Shown piece after piece: positions 35,802 through 47,724 of a DNA stretch of 64,000 nt. Every line of letters starts with the position of its first letter. Within the stretch, counting starts at the first letter, position 1. A program made the translations under genes and the position numbers. Under the pieces are notes generated by a model that saw only the letters and a program-made list of their open reading frames with translations, searched no databases and had not been told where the DNA came from. Source of the DNA: Silene latifolia (Eukaryota; Streptophyta; Magnoliopsida; Caryophyllales; Caryophyllaceae); the NCBI RefSeq assembly GCF_048544455.1, contig NC_133536.1:23810152-23874151 (forward strand). The letters run 5' to 3'.

Positions 35802-37284
35802 CTAGTCTTGGAACCCGTGCACTGCACGGGTGGTAACAAAAAATATTATTAAAACTTAAACCTTATTTATTTTTGGATTTAGTAAATTATTAAATTTTAA
35901 AAAATTAATTTTACTTTGTCTACCCATACACGATAAATTTATGCTTTTTAATTTTATTTGAATTACTTGGATTTTTTTAATCAAATTTTTTCAATTATGA
36001 GAGTTGAAGTTCGAAAGGTAGATATTTGTTATAAATTTTATAGCTAATCATCTACATAATATATATTTAACATTGTTGAACGCTATTTATCATATTTTCC
36101 ATCTTGACTCTTCACCTCTCAATTGTTTACCTTTTCTCCTATCTTCCATCGCCTGGACGTGTGACAACAGTGTTCGCCATGACTGACGGACTATCTCGTG
36201 ATCCACCAACAGACCCTCCACCGCAGTGGTGAAGTCACCTAATACCTCAGGCCACAACGTCCCTCCAACCTCTATTTCAGAACCCCTCCCCCCCCCCACC
36301 GAACAACTAACCACCACCATGCATGCAGTCTATATTATATGTCTCCCAACTACCCTACCCCATACGTCCTTCACCGGACCTCCAACATAACCACCATCCC
36401 GGCCCCACCCCCGTGCACGACCTCTAACCCTTCTCGTAACCTTATGCGACTCCCCACCCCATCATTACCCATCCATTGCGACCCCTGTCCTATCACGACC
36501 TCCTACCATCGATACCGCCAATTCATTTGCCTTTGTAGTAGCCAAATACTATTTCTTTTTCTTTTCTTTTGTTTATTGAGTCATGTTAACACTTGCCTGT
36601 AAATATTGTAATCAGTTTGTATGCAACACAGTTAATTTGTGATAATTTAAAATGGGAGATTGAACAAGAAAATTAAAATGGTTAAATTTTTTTTTTTTTG
36701 CTAACACTTTATTTACTCATTACCTTTCAATGTCATCACGATATGCTTTAGTTGTTAGATGATTTTTTAAAGTCACTCCAACTTATATAAATTGAAAATA
36801 ATACTAACTAATTATTAAACTGATTTTTTTGTTAATTCTATATTATTTATTGCTCAGGATCTAATATACATTATGGAATTACTTGAGAAAATTCAGGTAA
36901 TTTTTTTTTATTTCTAAAACTCAATAACAGAATAAAGTAAAAGTAAGATTGTTAAAGTAATGAAATATCGCCTTCCGCTTCTTTCGTTAAATGACGCCCT
37001 TTAATTTAGAGAAAGAATCAAAATTTATGATTAGTAGCAAACTTACTCATTATAGTAGCTTGTGAGATGCAATTTTGACAATGGCGCCTTGGCTTGCAAG
37101 TAAAGATTGGTTGTTTAAAAAAAAGAATCTTAATTTAAAGCATACGTATGATAATATTACAGCTAATAATATGATTATGTTTGGTACTAAATGAAATTTT
37201 AAATATGTCAATTTCTCATGCTTATGACATCTGACACTCATATAAACTACGGGTTTCAGCTTTAGTATATAATATATAGTACGA
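35802..37284 (-). mobile_element. Probable nested Helitron
   Basis: The 3' end is clear: hairpin CCCGTGCAGTGCACGGG, 8 bases, then CTAG at 35,802-35,805 next to a host T (minus strand). The proposed 5' end near 37,284 (TCGTACTATATATTATATAC on the minus strand) is weaker than the others in this window. The content is AT-rich with a C-rich patch near 36,280-36,500 and no recognised gene. Confidence 0.45.
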
Positions 37285-38169
37285 TATATGATATGTAGTA
37301 CCCCGTTTGATTTAAGAAAATATTTACAATTTTATTATTCCACTATCATCTCTTCTATCCCTATTTCATCAATTTATGATGGTCGATTATTTTGACGGCA
37401 TTGCTTTGCGTAATTAGTTACAAAGTACTCATAGTAGGCATGAGAATAGTTATTTAGTTACTCACCACCCCTAACTCCTTAAGTACTTAAGACAATGTAT
37501 TATGGTACAACGCATGTGATGAATAGTAATTTTCCAAAATACAAAGGAGCTACAATGTTACAATATTGAAATCAACGGAAAACATACGCCTACCCTTGCA
37601 TCAAAATTTATCAATCAAGAGAAAATTCTCGACTAAAAAACACTTATCACTATTTGAACATTTTATCCACTTGACCCGAATTAAGACAATTATCAGAAAC
37701 TAACAAATCACCATGGCCAACATTCAAAGTATATATTTTCCTCTTTATTAACTCATTCAACCGTAAATCTTATCGAAGCAACTACAAACATTATGGAACC
37801 ATAAGCTCTCTTGTAATACTAATTTAACCATCCTGTATTCATAAACTGTAATCATATAAAAAATGATACATACGACTAAATATTGTGAAGAATCCAATAT
37901 TATCCCATGTGATTATCCTACATTGGAGAAAGAGAGATTGTACCACTTTATAACGACGAAATACTAATTTCATAGTTGAAAGACTAAAGTTATTTTAATG
38001 TGCTAATTTCATAGTTGAAAGGCTAAAGTTATTTTAATTTAAGAGTATTTTCAATTACTCAAACAAATTTAAAACTTAAAACAACTTTCAATCATAAGCA
38101 TAGTAAAAACTGGATAACATCTTTAATTAAAACAAAAGAAAATTTTAAATCCGTGTAATGGAAAAACTA

Positions 38170-38340
38170 CTATTGTTGAAACATGACATTAGCAGAGGAT
38201 TCACTTATGTTGTCGGAAACATGTTCTCTAAGAGAATCATTAGTGAGATCATCGATACCTTCAGCCTTCATGTCCTCCAGATTGATGGCAACAACTCGGA
38301 CATTCGATTTTCGAACCGATTTTATTGATGGCGGAGGCAT
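38170..38340 (-). pseudogene. Possible captured C-terminal coding fragment in the Helitron
   Basis: A 56-codon minus-strand frame begins MPPPSIKSVRKSNVRVVAIN and ends with an acidic/Ser-rich tail and TAG at 38,170. The frame is also open upstream (EEPYS before the Met). Composition is protein-like, unlike the AT-rich surroundings. Helitrons often carry host-gene fragments, and this may be one; I do not recognise the source. Confidence 0.35.
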
Positions 38341-39620
38341 ACTATATGGCTCTTCTTGGCAATATAATTAATTATTCTTCTATGTATTTAAGAGTTAATA
38401 AGCCTTGGAGGGTATGAGATTTGGGGAAAATAGGAAAGGAGGAAGTAGAAATGGTAAGATCACGCAGAATTGAACGGTAATGATTTATTATACTGCGTAT
38501 ATGTTTAGAAAACCTACCAAAATCAATCCCTAAAATCATGGGTAAATCATATTCTGTTAGTTTATAATTGTTTCCTCAAATAATCTAAAGATGCTGAGAT
38601 TACGCAGATTAACAAATCATTATATTATTCGGCTAAGATTACTCAAATTACGCAGATTTGATATAGATTTTCAAAAAGATATTCATCTTATTTTGGAAAA
38701 TCTTCTAAAAATCTTTCAAATATGGAAATTATGCTGATTATACAAAAATGGAATAATTAATTTGCAAATGACACGTGGCAGAAGCCATCTGCCGATGACA
38801 CGTGGCAGATGGTTTCTGCTTTAATATAATATATGATGGGGGAAAGAAACGTCTTCTACACCAGATATGGGGAGGGAGCAATAGAGCATCCAAAATGAAG
38901 GTGCCACGTAGCATAGTTTGGTGATGCCACTTGTTAATCAAATGCCGCTCATAATGCCTTTTTATGTTATTATATAGATATAGATATAGATAGATATAGA
39001 TGAGTATAATCAATGTCAAGTTTTACCTTCATTTATTAAGTTTAATATCAAAATGCCTTTTTAAAAATAAAATCGTCCATATATAACTATAAAATATATA
39101 TTTTATTAAATTTAAATAACATTTCCCGTGGCCTAAATTTCGTGGCATGTCGGTGCTACCTAGCCCGTTAATATCCAAGTATATTTAAATTATTTTATAA
39201 AAGTAATTACATTTTTATTCGAGACTAATACCTTACAGTAGGGATGTGAGTGTGTAATCGAGCTGATTTGAGCTCGAGCGAGGGTGGGCTTGGAAATTTT
39301 CAAGTTTAAAAAATTAAAACTTGGGAATCAGTTCAGATTAGGCTTGAGTTCGGTTTAATTAATACTCTGTATTTTCTTTACTTTCTTTAATTTTTAAATC
39401 AAATTAAAAATAAATATATTTAAAAAAATGCAAATATAAATACTTGCAAAATATAATAAAATTAATCATATATTTTAAAATAACATTTTTTCAAGAATAT
39501 AAATAATTGTAAAATGCCAGAATAATATTTTTTTAAAAAAAGAGAGCACATATGAGCTTTCAATCTCGAAACCGGCTCAAATTTAGTTCACCTCAGTTTT
39601 GGCTGATCAGTCGTATTAGG

Positions 39621-39714
39621 AGATTGGGCCGATATTAATTGGGCTATGGTTGTGGTTTCGCTGGATATTAGACAGGGACAGTGAAAATCTCGTTAATCCA
39701 TTCATACACGTCAT

Positions 39715-39757
<43 letters not shown>

Positions 39758-40284
39758 ATACTCCCACCGTTTACCCGCGATTAAAATTCTTCACTTTGAC
39801 ATTCAAAGCACCGGACATAAATCACATTGCGTTAACATCCGCAAGGGCCATCCAAGTTTTCCAAAATTTTCAACGTATTCATAATCTCCGTGATTTAGGC
39901 TCATTATGGCGGCGGATAATTACCATGATTTCAACTAAAAATGTTTCATTGAAGTCACTCGAGCCATGGAGGACTACTCAGATGTAGGCGTCAAGGTAAT
40001 GGAAAGCAGGATCGATAATGTTATAGATTACTTGATTGAAGCTCGGGATTATTTTGCTGCTGTTCAGGCTGAGAGTTCGAATGAAGGTCATGCCGAAAGG
40101 CTTCTTGAGGCTGAAACTGCAGAGGAAGAAACAAGAAATGAATGTATGGAGTTGCTTTAGGATCATGACGACTTACTCGAACGAAAGGCAAAGAGATATG
40201 GAAAGGTACTTTAAGGCTCCCTAACTTAGTAAATCTTTAACTCTAGTTTAGCCAACCATAGCCCAATTAATATCAGCCCAATCT
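39621..40284 (+). mobile_element. Terminal-inverted-repeat element (Pack-MULE-like) carrying a small reading frame
   Basis: Ends are inverted repeats of about 30 bp with one mismatch (agattgggccgatattaatt on the left, aattaatatcagcccaatct on the right) around a 664-bp unit. The interior holds protein-like sequence. No clear target duplication was found, so the superfamily is open; Mutator-type is a guess from the captured content. Confidence 0.6.
39966..40214 (+). pseudogene. Small acidic helical reading frame within the TIR element, one TAG
   Basis: Starts at ATG 39966 (MEDYSDVGVKVMESRIDNVI) and runs 64 codons to TAG 40158-40160. It stays open after it for 17 more codons (DHDDLLERKAKRYGKVL) to TAA 40,212-40,214. 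It is rich in Glu, Ala, Leu and Arg and probably a coiled coil. Unrecognised. Like the frame in the CACTA element at 29,385-29,672 it is short, helical and broken by one TAG, but no direct homology is claimed. Confidence 0.4.
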
Positions 40285-41089
40285 TATAATAAGTCGACCT
40301 AAAGATAAGATCTTATCTTTATAAATAAAGAAACATTTAAAGCATCCATATTCACCCACGTCATCAAATGCAGTTTTTTTACACAGTAAATGTGGGACCC
40401 ACAGCAAAGAATCTGGAATTAATTTCTCGAAAACCACCATGTTTTGTACGTAAATGTTTACATTTATATTTTTTATGTAAATATAAATTATTACGGAGTA
40501 ATAAATAACGCATAATCTCCAATTTATCTTATGATATTAATTTATAGGAATTATACAAAACTATAGATTATACAATCACACACAAACTATGTAAAATCAT
40601 AGGTAATACAATTACATTTCCTAAAATATTACCAATATCTGAACAAAGTATAAAAACAAAAAACAATTATTATCGAAAATCATTTTATTTTTTGGTTGAT
40701 AAAATCGGTAAAAAACATAAAAATAAAATAAAATAGCATTCCTTACCAAAAAAGTTCGTAAAAAAAATAATAATTAAGACCACGAATTTAAAAACTGCAG
40801 AAAAAACAAAATAAGACCACAAATTTATACCGTCTTTAAATTAAATGATAAATTTGCAAACAATAAATTAAATGGTAGATCTGCAAACTGTTGCAGAAAA
40901 AAATAATTATAATGATATTAACATATTAATAATGGATATATATGCAAAAAAAACATTAAATAAAAAGTGAAAAATTATTTAAATTGAAAAAGGTAAAAAA
41001 AGACTCATTTTTTGGGGAAAAAAGTCTCAGAAAATACATTTCAAGACGCAAAAAAGGCAAATCATGGATTATACAACCAGTTATATATG
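40285..41089. other. AT-rich intergenic sequence, nothing recognised
   Basis: Long A/T tracts, no protein-like frame, no RNA gene, no repeat with clear ends. Confidence 0.5.
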
Positions 41090-41262
41090 TGGATCTTTTA
41101 CTAAAATGACAATTTTCATTAAAGTATTTACCAAACTAACTATTCTCATATATTAATTCCCATTCTAGCCATTTTTGAAACACTAGAAACATATTAATTG
41201 TGATAATGGTTAGTTTGAGAAATAATTTAGGTAAAATTGTCACTTTAGTAAATTATATTTTT
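41090..41262. repeat. Small inverted-repeat (MITE-like) unit
   Basis: The left end gtggatcttttactaaaatg faces a right end with tgtcactttagtaaa. It resembles the larger unit at 42,934-43,461, so the two are probably one MITE family. Confidence 0.4.
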
Positions 41263-41717
41263 AAAATTTTTCATCAAGTATTTTTTCCTGGTAATAAAAG
41301 CTACCATAAATGTTAAGAAAAATTGCAATTTTATCAGGGAATAAAAAATCAAATGTCTATTTTATTGAGGGAGTCCGATTTTCAGTTTATTTTAGATTAT
41401 TATCAATATTTAATTGTTATTTTATCCACATTTTTTTTATAACTTTGCTCATTATAATTTTTTAAAACCAATATTTTTATAATGGAGTTCAGATTCTTTC
41501 AAATAAAACTTGTAATGTATAAGTCTAAGTTTAAATAATACATTATAAAGCATTAAAGCTCAAATTCTTTTCTATACAACTGATTGTATAGTCTACTTAC
41601 TGAAAGATGTTAGGTGTTATAGTTGTTCTCGTTAATTGTAAAGTTTTTATCTCGTAGATTCTCCTGCTTTCAGAAGGCCTTCATTAATTGAGGCACTTAT
41701 TTTTGTATATATTTTAA

Positions 41718-41901
41718 CGGTTTTTCTAACCTATGCCCACTAGGTATAGGATAAAAAACTCCAAAAGGAAAGAAATAAATGATATTTGTATGGGAAATTG
41801 CAATATCAACTACTTTTACTTTGATTTACAAGAAAATACATTTATTACTTTCTATTTTGGGTTTTTATTCTATGTCTAGTGGGCATAGGTTAGAAAAACC
41901 C
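41718..41901. mobile_element. Mutator-type MITE, 9-bp TSD
   Basis: A 184-bp unit whose ends read ggtttttctaacctatgccc facing the same sequence reversed, over about 35 bp. It is flanked by the 9-bp duplication atattttaa (41709-41717, 41902-41910). A 9-bp duplication is typical of Mutator-like transposases. Non-coding. Confidence 0.85.
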
Positions 41902-42144
41902 ATATTTTAATAATTTTTTTTTCTGTGAATTATCTATGATATCAAAAGTTTAAATCATCAATCATCGTAAATGAGCTATAAAAAACTGCATTAAATGTGA
42001 CTACAATTACTTAATCTACTATATCGCACAAATTAATTTGTTGAAGTTGATTTGTAACTCATGAACTATGAAATGCCATCTTCTATTTGATGATGGGAAA
42101 TATTTAATTTTATTAGTATATATTTGATGATGGGAAATAGAGGT

Positions 42145-42800
42145 GGCAGACGGGTCAACCGGATCAGTTTTGATTCGGGTTCTTTCGGTTAATCTTTTTT
42201 ATCGATTTCAATTCGGTTCAACTCGGGTTGGATTCAGTTTTCACTTTTAATCGGTTGTAGATATTTCGGGTCGGTTCAAGTTCGAGTCAGGTCAATATCG
42301 AAGCAAATGAGGTTCGAGTCGGGTCAATATCGAAGCAGATGAGATTCGAGTCAGGTCATAATTAGATCGGATGTCAAGGGATTTGGGTCTTTATTCAAAA
42401 CATTCGGTATAATACAAATAATTTTTTTTTGTAGAACTACGATATAATATCAATTTATTGACGTCAAGTGGGTGACACTCATGTACAAAAAGACACTTTA
42501 GATGTGACGCCTAGGTACATACAGGTCATTTTGGGTGTCAATGTTGGGTTTCAGTCATCAATGTATGGGTTGAAATCGGTTCAGCTATATATCGGTCCAG
42601 ATTAATACAATTCAGGTTGAAACAGTTCAGGTTCATTCGATCTTGGGTCCATTTCGGATATTACAAATTCGGTTTGAGTTCGAATCAATTCAGGTTAATT
42701 TATGTTTCGGGGTGAAGTCCAGTTATACCTTTTGGATGTACGGTCAGGTGTCGATTCATGTATTTTCGATCGATTTTTCGGGTTCGGTATTTTTTGCCAG
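42145..42800. repeat. Degenerate cggttcgggt-type repeat
   Basis: Dozens of variants of ggttcgagtcgggtc and ggttcaggtt, including a near-exact step (gaggttcgagtcgggtcaat and gagattcgagtcaggtcat). It is non-coding and of the same style as the (GACCCG)n region at 31,620. Confidence 0.6.
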
Positions 42801-42933
42801 GTCTTGAAATACATAATACTCCCTATCTAATTGTTATCATTGGAAATTAAGTTTGACATTATCGAAATCTATTTACCAAATTAGTCATTTTATCCAAATT
42901 ATTTCCCAAAATAATTATTGTCAAAGTTAATTA

Positions 42934-43461
42934 TGTGGGTCTTTTGCAAAAATAACCATTTTAGTGAAACTAATTACCAAATTAACCATTTTTAAAAATT
43001 ATTTTCCAATGTAACCATTTTACTATACTTTCCTATTTGACCAAAATCAAAGCTATGAATCACATTTTTTTACCAACTTCATTGTGGCAAAAATCTTCAT
43101 CTCTCTCTCTTACTTCGTTCCAATTTTCATAAATGTTTGACAACATTGGTTAATAATCAGAGTAATATTTGCCAATGTATCGCATTCGAATTCTCGTCTC
43201 CTAGAAAATAACTCGTCTTCTTCTAACTTTCCTTCTATCTCACTTATCGATATTACAATTGTTTGGTTATTTCATTCCTCTATATATCAAGAGGTATTTA
43301 TACAAGTTCATCCAAAATAAGTTTTACTAAAACGGTCATTTTGGCAAAAGACCCTTATATTGCTAAAACCTTAAGAATGGTTAGATTGGAAACTAAAATT
43401 TGAAAATGGTTAATTTGAAAAATAATTTAATTAAAATGGACATTTTGATAAAAGACCTACA
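42934..43461. repeat. MITE-like inverted-repeat unit
   Basis: The left end gtgggtcttttgcaaaaata and the right end (reversed) gtaggtcttttatcaaaatg form inverted repeats of about 30 bp around 528 bp. Further partial copies of the motif lie inside (43,330-43,350). No clean target duplication was found. Confidence 0.55.
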
Positions 43462-44205
43462 ATATAAGTGTAAGTGTAATAAGTGTAATGCGAGCTAAAG
43501 CACGCCACATAATAATCCTGAAATATAGTCGATTGATTGCATGCAGCATGTTTCATACTTTGATAGTTTGATGTCATGAATTTATGATAAATGAAGGCCA
43601 TTTATGATCGATCATCAACGTTTAGTCATTCCAATTACAACAAGCACATATCATGCTGATTGCTGGCTACTACTATACATCACGTACACCTCACAAGTCT
43701 AACAAAATTGAAATAATTGGACTTAATAATATGTTTACAGTAATCTTATTTTGTCCAAATTGGAATAAATAAACATTTATTTCGAATTTTGGAATAGTTT
43801 TCACTTGTTATAGTGTAGTTGAGTAGAATTCAGCATTTTATTTTGAGAAAACGTAACACAATTATTGAAATGAGAAACGGGTACAAGTACTTATGTTAAG
43901 AGTAGTACTACGGAGTATAAACGATTATAAATGTTGAATTCGATAAGTCATTAGACTAGTACATACTATGTTTTTTTTGTGTGTGACTGATTAGGCTAGT
44001 ACATGCAATAAATTTCTTTAACCAAATCCAAAGCACTCAAAATGACAATTCATAGACTATACATCTGAGGTAATACCTCAAAATGATGCTTCTTTTCATT
44101 GAATCTAATAGGAGTATGTATTAGTTAAATGTGCTATCCAAAGTCCATAGTTTAAAATTAACATCGAATAAAGTCAAGTTTTTTTTAATGAGTTGTCTCG
44201 GATTT
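43462..44205. other. Intergenic, nothing recognised
   Basis: No coding frame, RNA gene or bounded repeat was seen. A tacggagtat motif at about 43,910 recurs elsewhere in the window. Confidence 0.45.
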
Positions 44206-44490
44206 AGAGTTGGCCAAAGTAACAGGTCAACCCGGCCCGACCCACAACATGAGCCATTTTTGGCTCTGCTCGCCCCGGCCCGCCCAATACACAAGCCGGG
44301 ATCGGGTTCCAAAAATCCAGCCCGGCCCGCTAATTTAGGAATTTTATTTTTAAAAAGGCGAGGCCTGCCTTTGACCCGCATTGGGCGTGGCCCCGGTCAC
44401 ACAACCATCTAGCCCGATACAGCCCGCTCGCCCCTCCCATGGGCCGGTTCAGGCCTTGGCCAGGTGAGCCCGACCCGACCCGAGTACAAC
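44206..44490. repeat. GC-rich dispersed repeat (gcccggcccg type)
   Basis: Contains agagttggc near the left side and repeated cggcccg motifs, as does 50,455-50,870. Opposing reading frames here are repeat artefacts. It lies about 270 bases upstream of the TATA box of the first P450 gene. Confidence 0.55.
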
Positions 44491-44754
44491 ACTACTCGGA
44501 TCTAAAAATGGATCAAAACCTACCCCAAATTAATTTTTAAAAAAATGTAATTAGGTTTTTAAATAATCATAAACTGATTACGATTAGGTCTTCAAATTTA
44601 ATCCAATTACGACTCGTTTATTACTTAGGTTGATCTTATTTCCCTTAAAAAAAAAACAAAAACATGATTTACCAAAGGTCACAAAATGACTCAAAAATTA
44701 ATTATTTATTGTGAGCTGGTGTCGAGTATTCTTGTGAATAGTAGCCATTGTTGT

Positions 44755-44764
44755 TATATAAATA
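44755..44764 (+). promoter_or_regulatory. Probable TATA box of P450 gene 1
   Basis: TATATAAATA lies 193 bases before the chosen ATG, giving a 5' untranslated region of roughly 160 bases. The position relative to the gene matches that of the second P450 gene. Confidence 0.6.
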
Positions 44765-44956
44765 GTGCACAAGAGTATGCATGTTTCCTAAGACAAGCAA
44801 AGAACAACACCCATAACAGTATAACACAACCCAAACCATAATGCAAACATACCCCCTACAAGCTTAGAAATTCTGGCTTAATCTCGATTTCTTCGTATTT
44901 ATTCGCCTATAAGTTTTGATAATTGTTTGGATTTCAAAAATCCTGTTTTTGTTACT

Positions 44957-47485
44957 ATGGAATTTTCAATACTCGCTTTAATAGCTTGCATTATTTTTAT
45001 GTGCTTTCACTTTGCAAAAATTTTAACTAAAAACTCTCGTACCAACTTTAGTGACCAACTCCCACCCGGTCCAAAACCAATCCCTATATTTGGTAACATT
45101 TTCGACCTAGGCGAAAAGCCTCATCGATCTTGTGCTAACTTAGCCAAGATCCATGGTCCTTTAATTAGTTTGAAATTAGGAACTGTCACAACTATTGTGG
45201 TATCTTCCAAAGACGTTGCAAAAGAAATGTTCTTAAAAAATGACCAATCCTTGTCTAACCGGCCCATTCCTGATTCAGTCAGAGCGAGCAACCATGACAA
45301 ACTTTCAATGACATGGTTGCCCGTCTCTGCCAAATGGCGCAATCTTAGAAAGATTGCAGCTGTTCAACTACTCTCCCCACAACGGCTCGATGCTAGCCAA
45401 AATAATAGACTAGGCAAGGTAGAACAACTCCTTAAATACGTCCAAGAGTGTGCACAAAAACAGAAACCTATTGGGATAAGTAGCGCGGCATTTACAACGT
45501 CGCTTAACTTGTTATCTAACTCGGTTTTTTCAAAAGAATTTGCAAATTACGATTCTAGTGCATCGCAAGAGTTTAAGCAACTTATGTGGTGCATTATGGT
45601 GGAAATCGGAAGGCCTAATTATGCTGATTTTTTCCCTATACTTGGTTACATTGATCCTTTTGGTATACGACGTCGTCTTACTACTTACTTTGACAAATTA
45701 ATTGATATGTTTCAAGTAGTTGTTCGTGAAAGACAACAAGATCGATTGACTAATTGTTATGATGTCAAGCCTACAAATGACATTCTCGACACTCTTCTCA
45801 ATATCTACGAGGATAATGAGTTGAGTATGGGAGAGCTTAATCATTTACTTGTGGTAAGTTTTGCTTTCTTTTCGAGTTTTCTTATAGATACTCAAATGAT
45901 ACGGATCAAATCTCTAACCTCATGATATGGTCTACATATGAGTTGTATAAGTGCACAATTCGTTATGTCTCATCTCGACAGCTTATACTTAGCTTCCCTA
46001 AACGCGACTTCAAAATAACATATTAGATCGTTTGACAATAATTTAAGATCTTATAAACCGAAAATCTATTGATTAACACGATTTCCAAATTGCATTAATG
46101 TCAATACTAGCGCAGTTTAATGCTCCTTCCTTCTTAATCATTTACTTACCTTTTTTTATACTCTTAGCTTCACGAAGAAATATAAAAGTTAAACAAATTA
46201 TTGAGACGAAGGGAGTACTGCTGATAAGTTCTTGTTAAGTCGATTTTACTCTACTCTTAATGTCAATACCAAAGGCAAAAGTCCGAGTCTTGGTAATAGA
46301 CTAGTGATTTGCATTCCACCTATTAACTAACTGGTCCCAAGTTCGAATCTTAACAATGATACGAAATCTATATAGTATAAAAGTTGAGTTTTTTCTTAAC
46401 TTCTAATTGGCTGCTGAGTTTTTACATGTGGGTCCCCCCATGTTTTCTTATTCTATTTAATTACTCTCTTCTCAACACAATTCCTATTCATATTTCTTAT
46501 TCCTATTTTAATTACTTATGTTAAAACATAAGTTAAAATGTCATAATTTACATAAAATATTGCAATTTACATACATTCAACGGGTCTAACATGTCAAATA
46601 CTTTTAATATAATTCTAATAAAATACGGTTGTACATTATCTAATATTCAAATCTAATATCTATCAAATATTCGAATCTCCAAATATGGACTATTTATATT
46701 GTCACGATATTGAACACTTAATCACGCTAAATTATATGTTCATATATCTAATAATAGCACCTGCTATTACGATCCGTGCATTACGACCCGTGCATTTTTT
46801 GCACGGGAATAAAACTAGTGACTAATAATCCTAATGATAATATGAAATGACTTTCCATGGCATGCAGGACATCTTTGATGCAGGGACAGACACAACAGCG
46901 AGCACATTAGAGTGGGCAATGGCGGAGCTAGTGAAAAACCCGAACATTATGACCAAAGTCCAAAACGAATTTCAACAAGTCCTAGGCAACAATTGCTCAT
47001 TGATCAAAGAATCAGACATTCCAAACCTACCATACTTACAAGCCATCATCAAAGAGACGTTTCGACTACACCCACCAACAGTGTTCCTCCTACCGCGTAA
47101 GGCAGAAGTAGATGTGGGCTTGTATGGCTATACGGTGCCCAAAAATGCACAAATCCTTGTGAACCTATGGGCAATAGGTCGCGACCCGAAGATATGGTCT
47201 CACCCTGAAGTATTCTTGCCTGAGAGGTTTGTAGGGTCGACAATAGACTACAAAGGGCGCGATTTCGAGCTCTTGCCGTTTGGAGCAGGAAGGAGGATAT
47301 GTCCTGGTCTTGGATTTGCTAATAGAATGTTGAGCTTGATGTTAGCCAACCTCCTTCATTCCTTTGATTGGAAGCTTGCTAATGATATGGAACCAAAAGA
47401 CTTGGATATGGAGGAGAAATTTGGGATAACTTTGCAAAAGGTTGAGCCTTTGCAAGTCATTCCTATCCCAAGAAAATCGGTTTAA
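44957..47485 (+). CDS. Cytochrome P450, CYP76AD-like, gene 1 (two exons)
   Basis: Exons 44957-45853 and 46868-47485 join in phase 0 (ends GTG|gtaag and gcag|GAC) to give 504 residues, the normal size. An N-terminal membrane anchor (about residues 1-25, hydrophobic [12 protein letters not shown]) places it on the ER. Family marks are PPGPKP 36-41, I-helix AGTDTT 304-309, KETFR 361-365, PERF 417-420 and heme loop [10 protein letters not shown] 437-446 with Cys444. The stretch [16 protein letters not shown] and the [18 protein letters not shown] segment closely resemble CYP76AD enzymes, which 3-hydroxylate tyrosine to L-DOPA and, in one clade, oxidise L-DOPA to cyclo-DOPA. From memory it looks closer to the tyrosine-hydroxylase (beta) group, but only a tree can decide. 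All key residues are present, so it is probably functional. The intron (1,014 bp) carries two transposons. Confidence 0.88.
46121..46217. mobile_element. Stowaway-like MITE in P450 gene 1 intron
   Basis: The left end tgctccttccttcttaatca faces a right end ttgagacgaagggagta, a degenerate form of the TACTCCCTCCGTC ends of Stowaway MITEs. It is about 97 bp, and divergence of the ends hides any TA duplication. Confidence 0.5.
46367..46818 (+). mobile_element. 452-bp non-autonomous Helitron in P450 gene 1 intron
   Basis: Starts TCTATATAGTATAAAAG after host A 46366. It ends with the hairpin CCCGTGCA/TGCACGGG (46787-46794, 46800-46807), 7 bases and CTAG before host T 46819. It is non-coding and lies in sense orientation, 49 bases before the 3' splice site. 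The second P450 gene has no such insertion. Confidence 0.85.
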
Positions 47486-47718
47486 TTAAAGGCTTTATTG
47501 AGGTATTTTACAGTATACCGTAATATCTCCAGCATTGGGTATCAATGCACTGTACTCTCATGTCATAATAAGCATAAGTGATTGCATCTTGTAGACTTAT
47601 AGTTCCATCATGCAACCTATTTTCCAGTTAGATGGAGAATACGAGTTTTTTTTTTTTTTTTTTTTTTGGTTGCAAGTATTTGCAACATATTTGAAGGTTC
47701 ACTCGAGTTTGTAAGCTA

Positions 47719-47724
47719 AATAAA
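47719..47724 (+). terminator. Possible polyadenylation signal of P450 gene 1
   Basis: AATAAA about 235 bases after the stop codon, following a T-run at about 47,648-47,669. Plant signals are loose, so this is only a candidate. Confidence 0.3.

Larger units (their letters stand above)
34107..38978 (-). mobile_element. Helitron-type element(s), outer pair of ends
   Basis: On the minus strand a 5' end TCTATATAATAACATAAAAA begins at 38,978 after a host A. A 3' end with a perfect hairpin (ACCCGTGAATTCACGGGT), 7 bases and CTAG stops at 34,107 before a host T. A second 3' end lies at 35,802, so the outer element may hold a nested one. Which ends pair is not certain: 35,802 could instead pair with 38,978. 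No Rep or helicase motif is seen. An exact 39-bp step repeat occurs at about 37,964-38,040. Confidence 0.6.
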
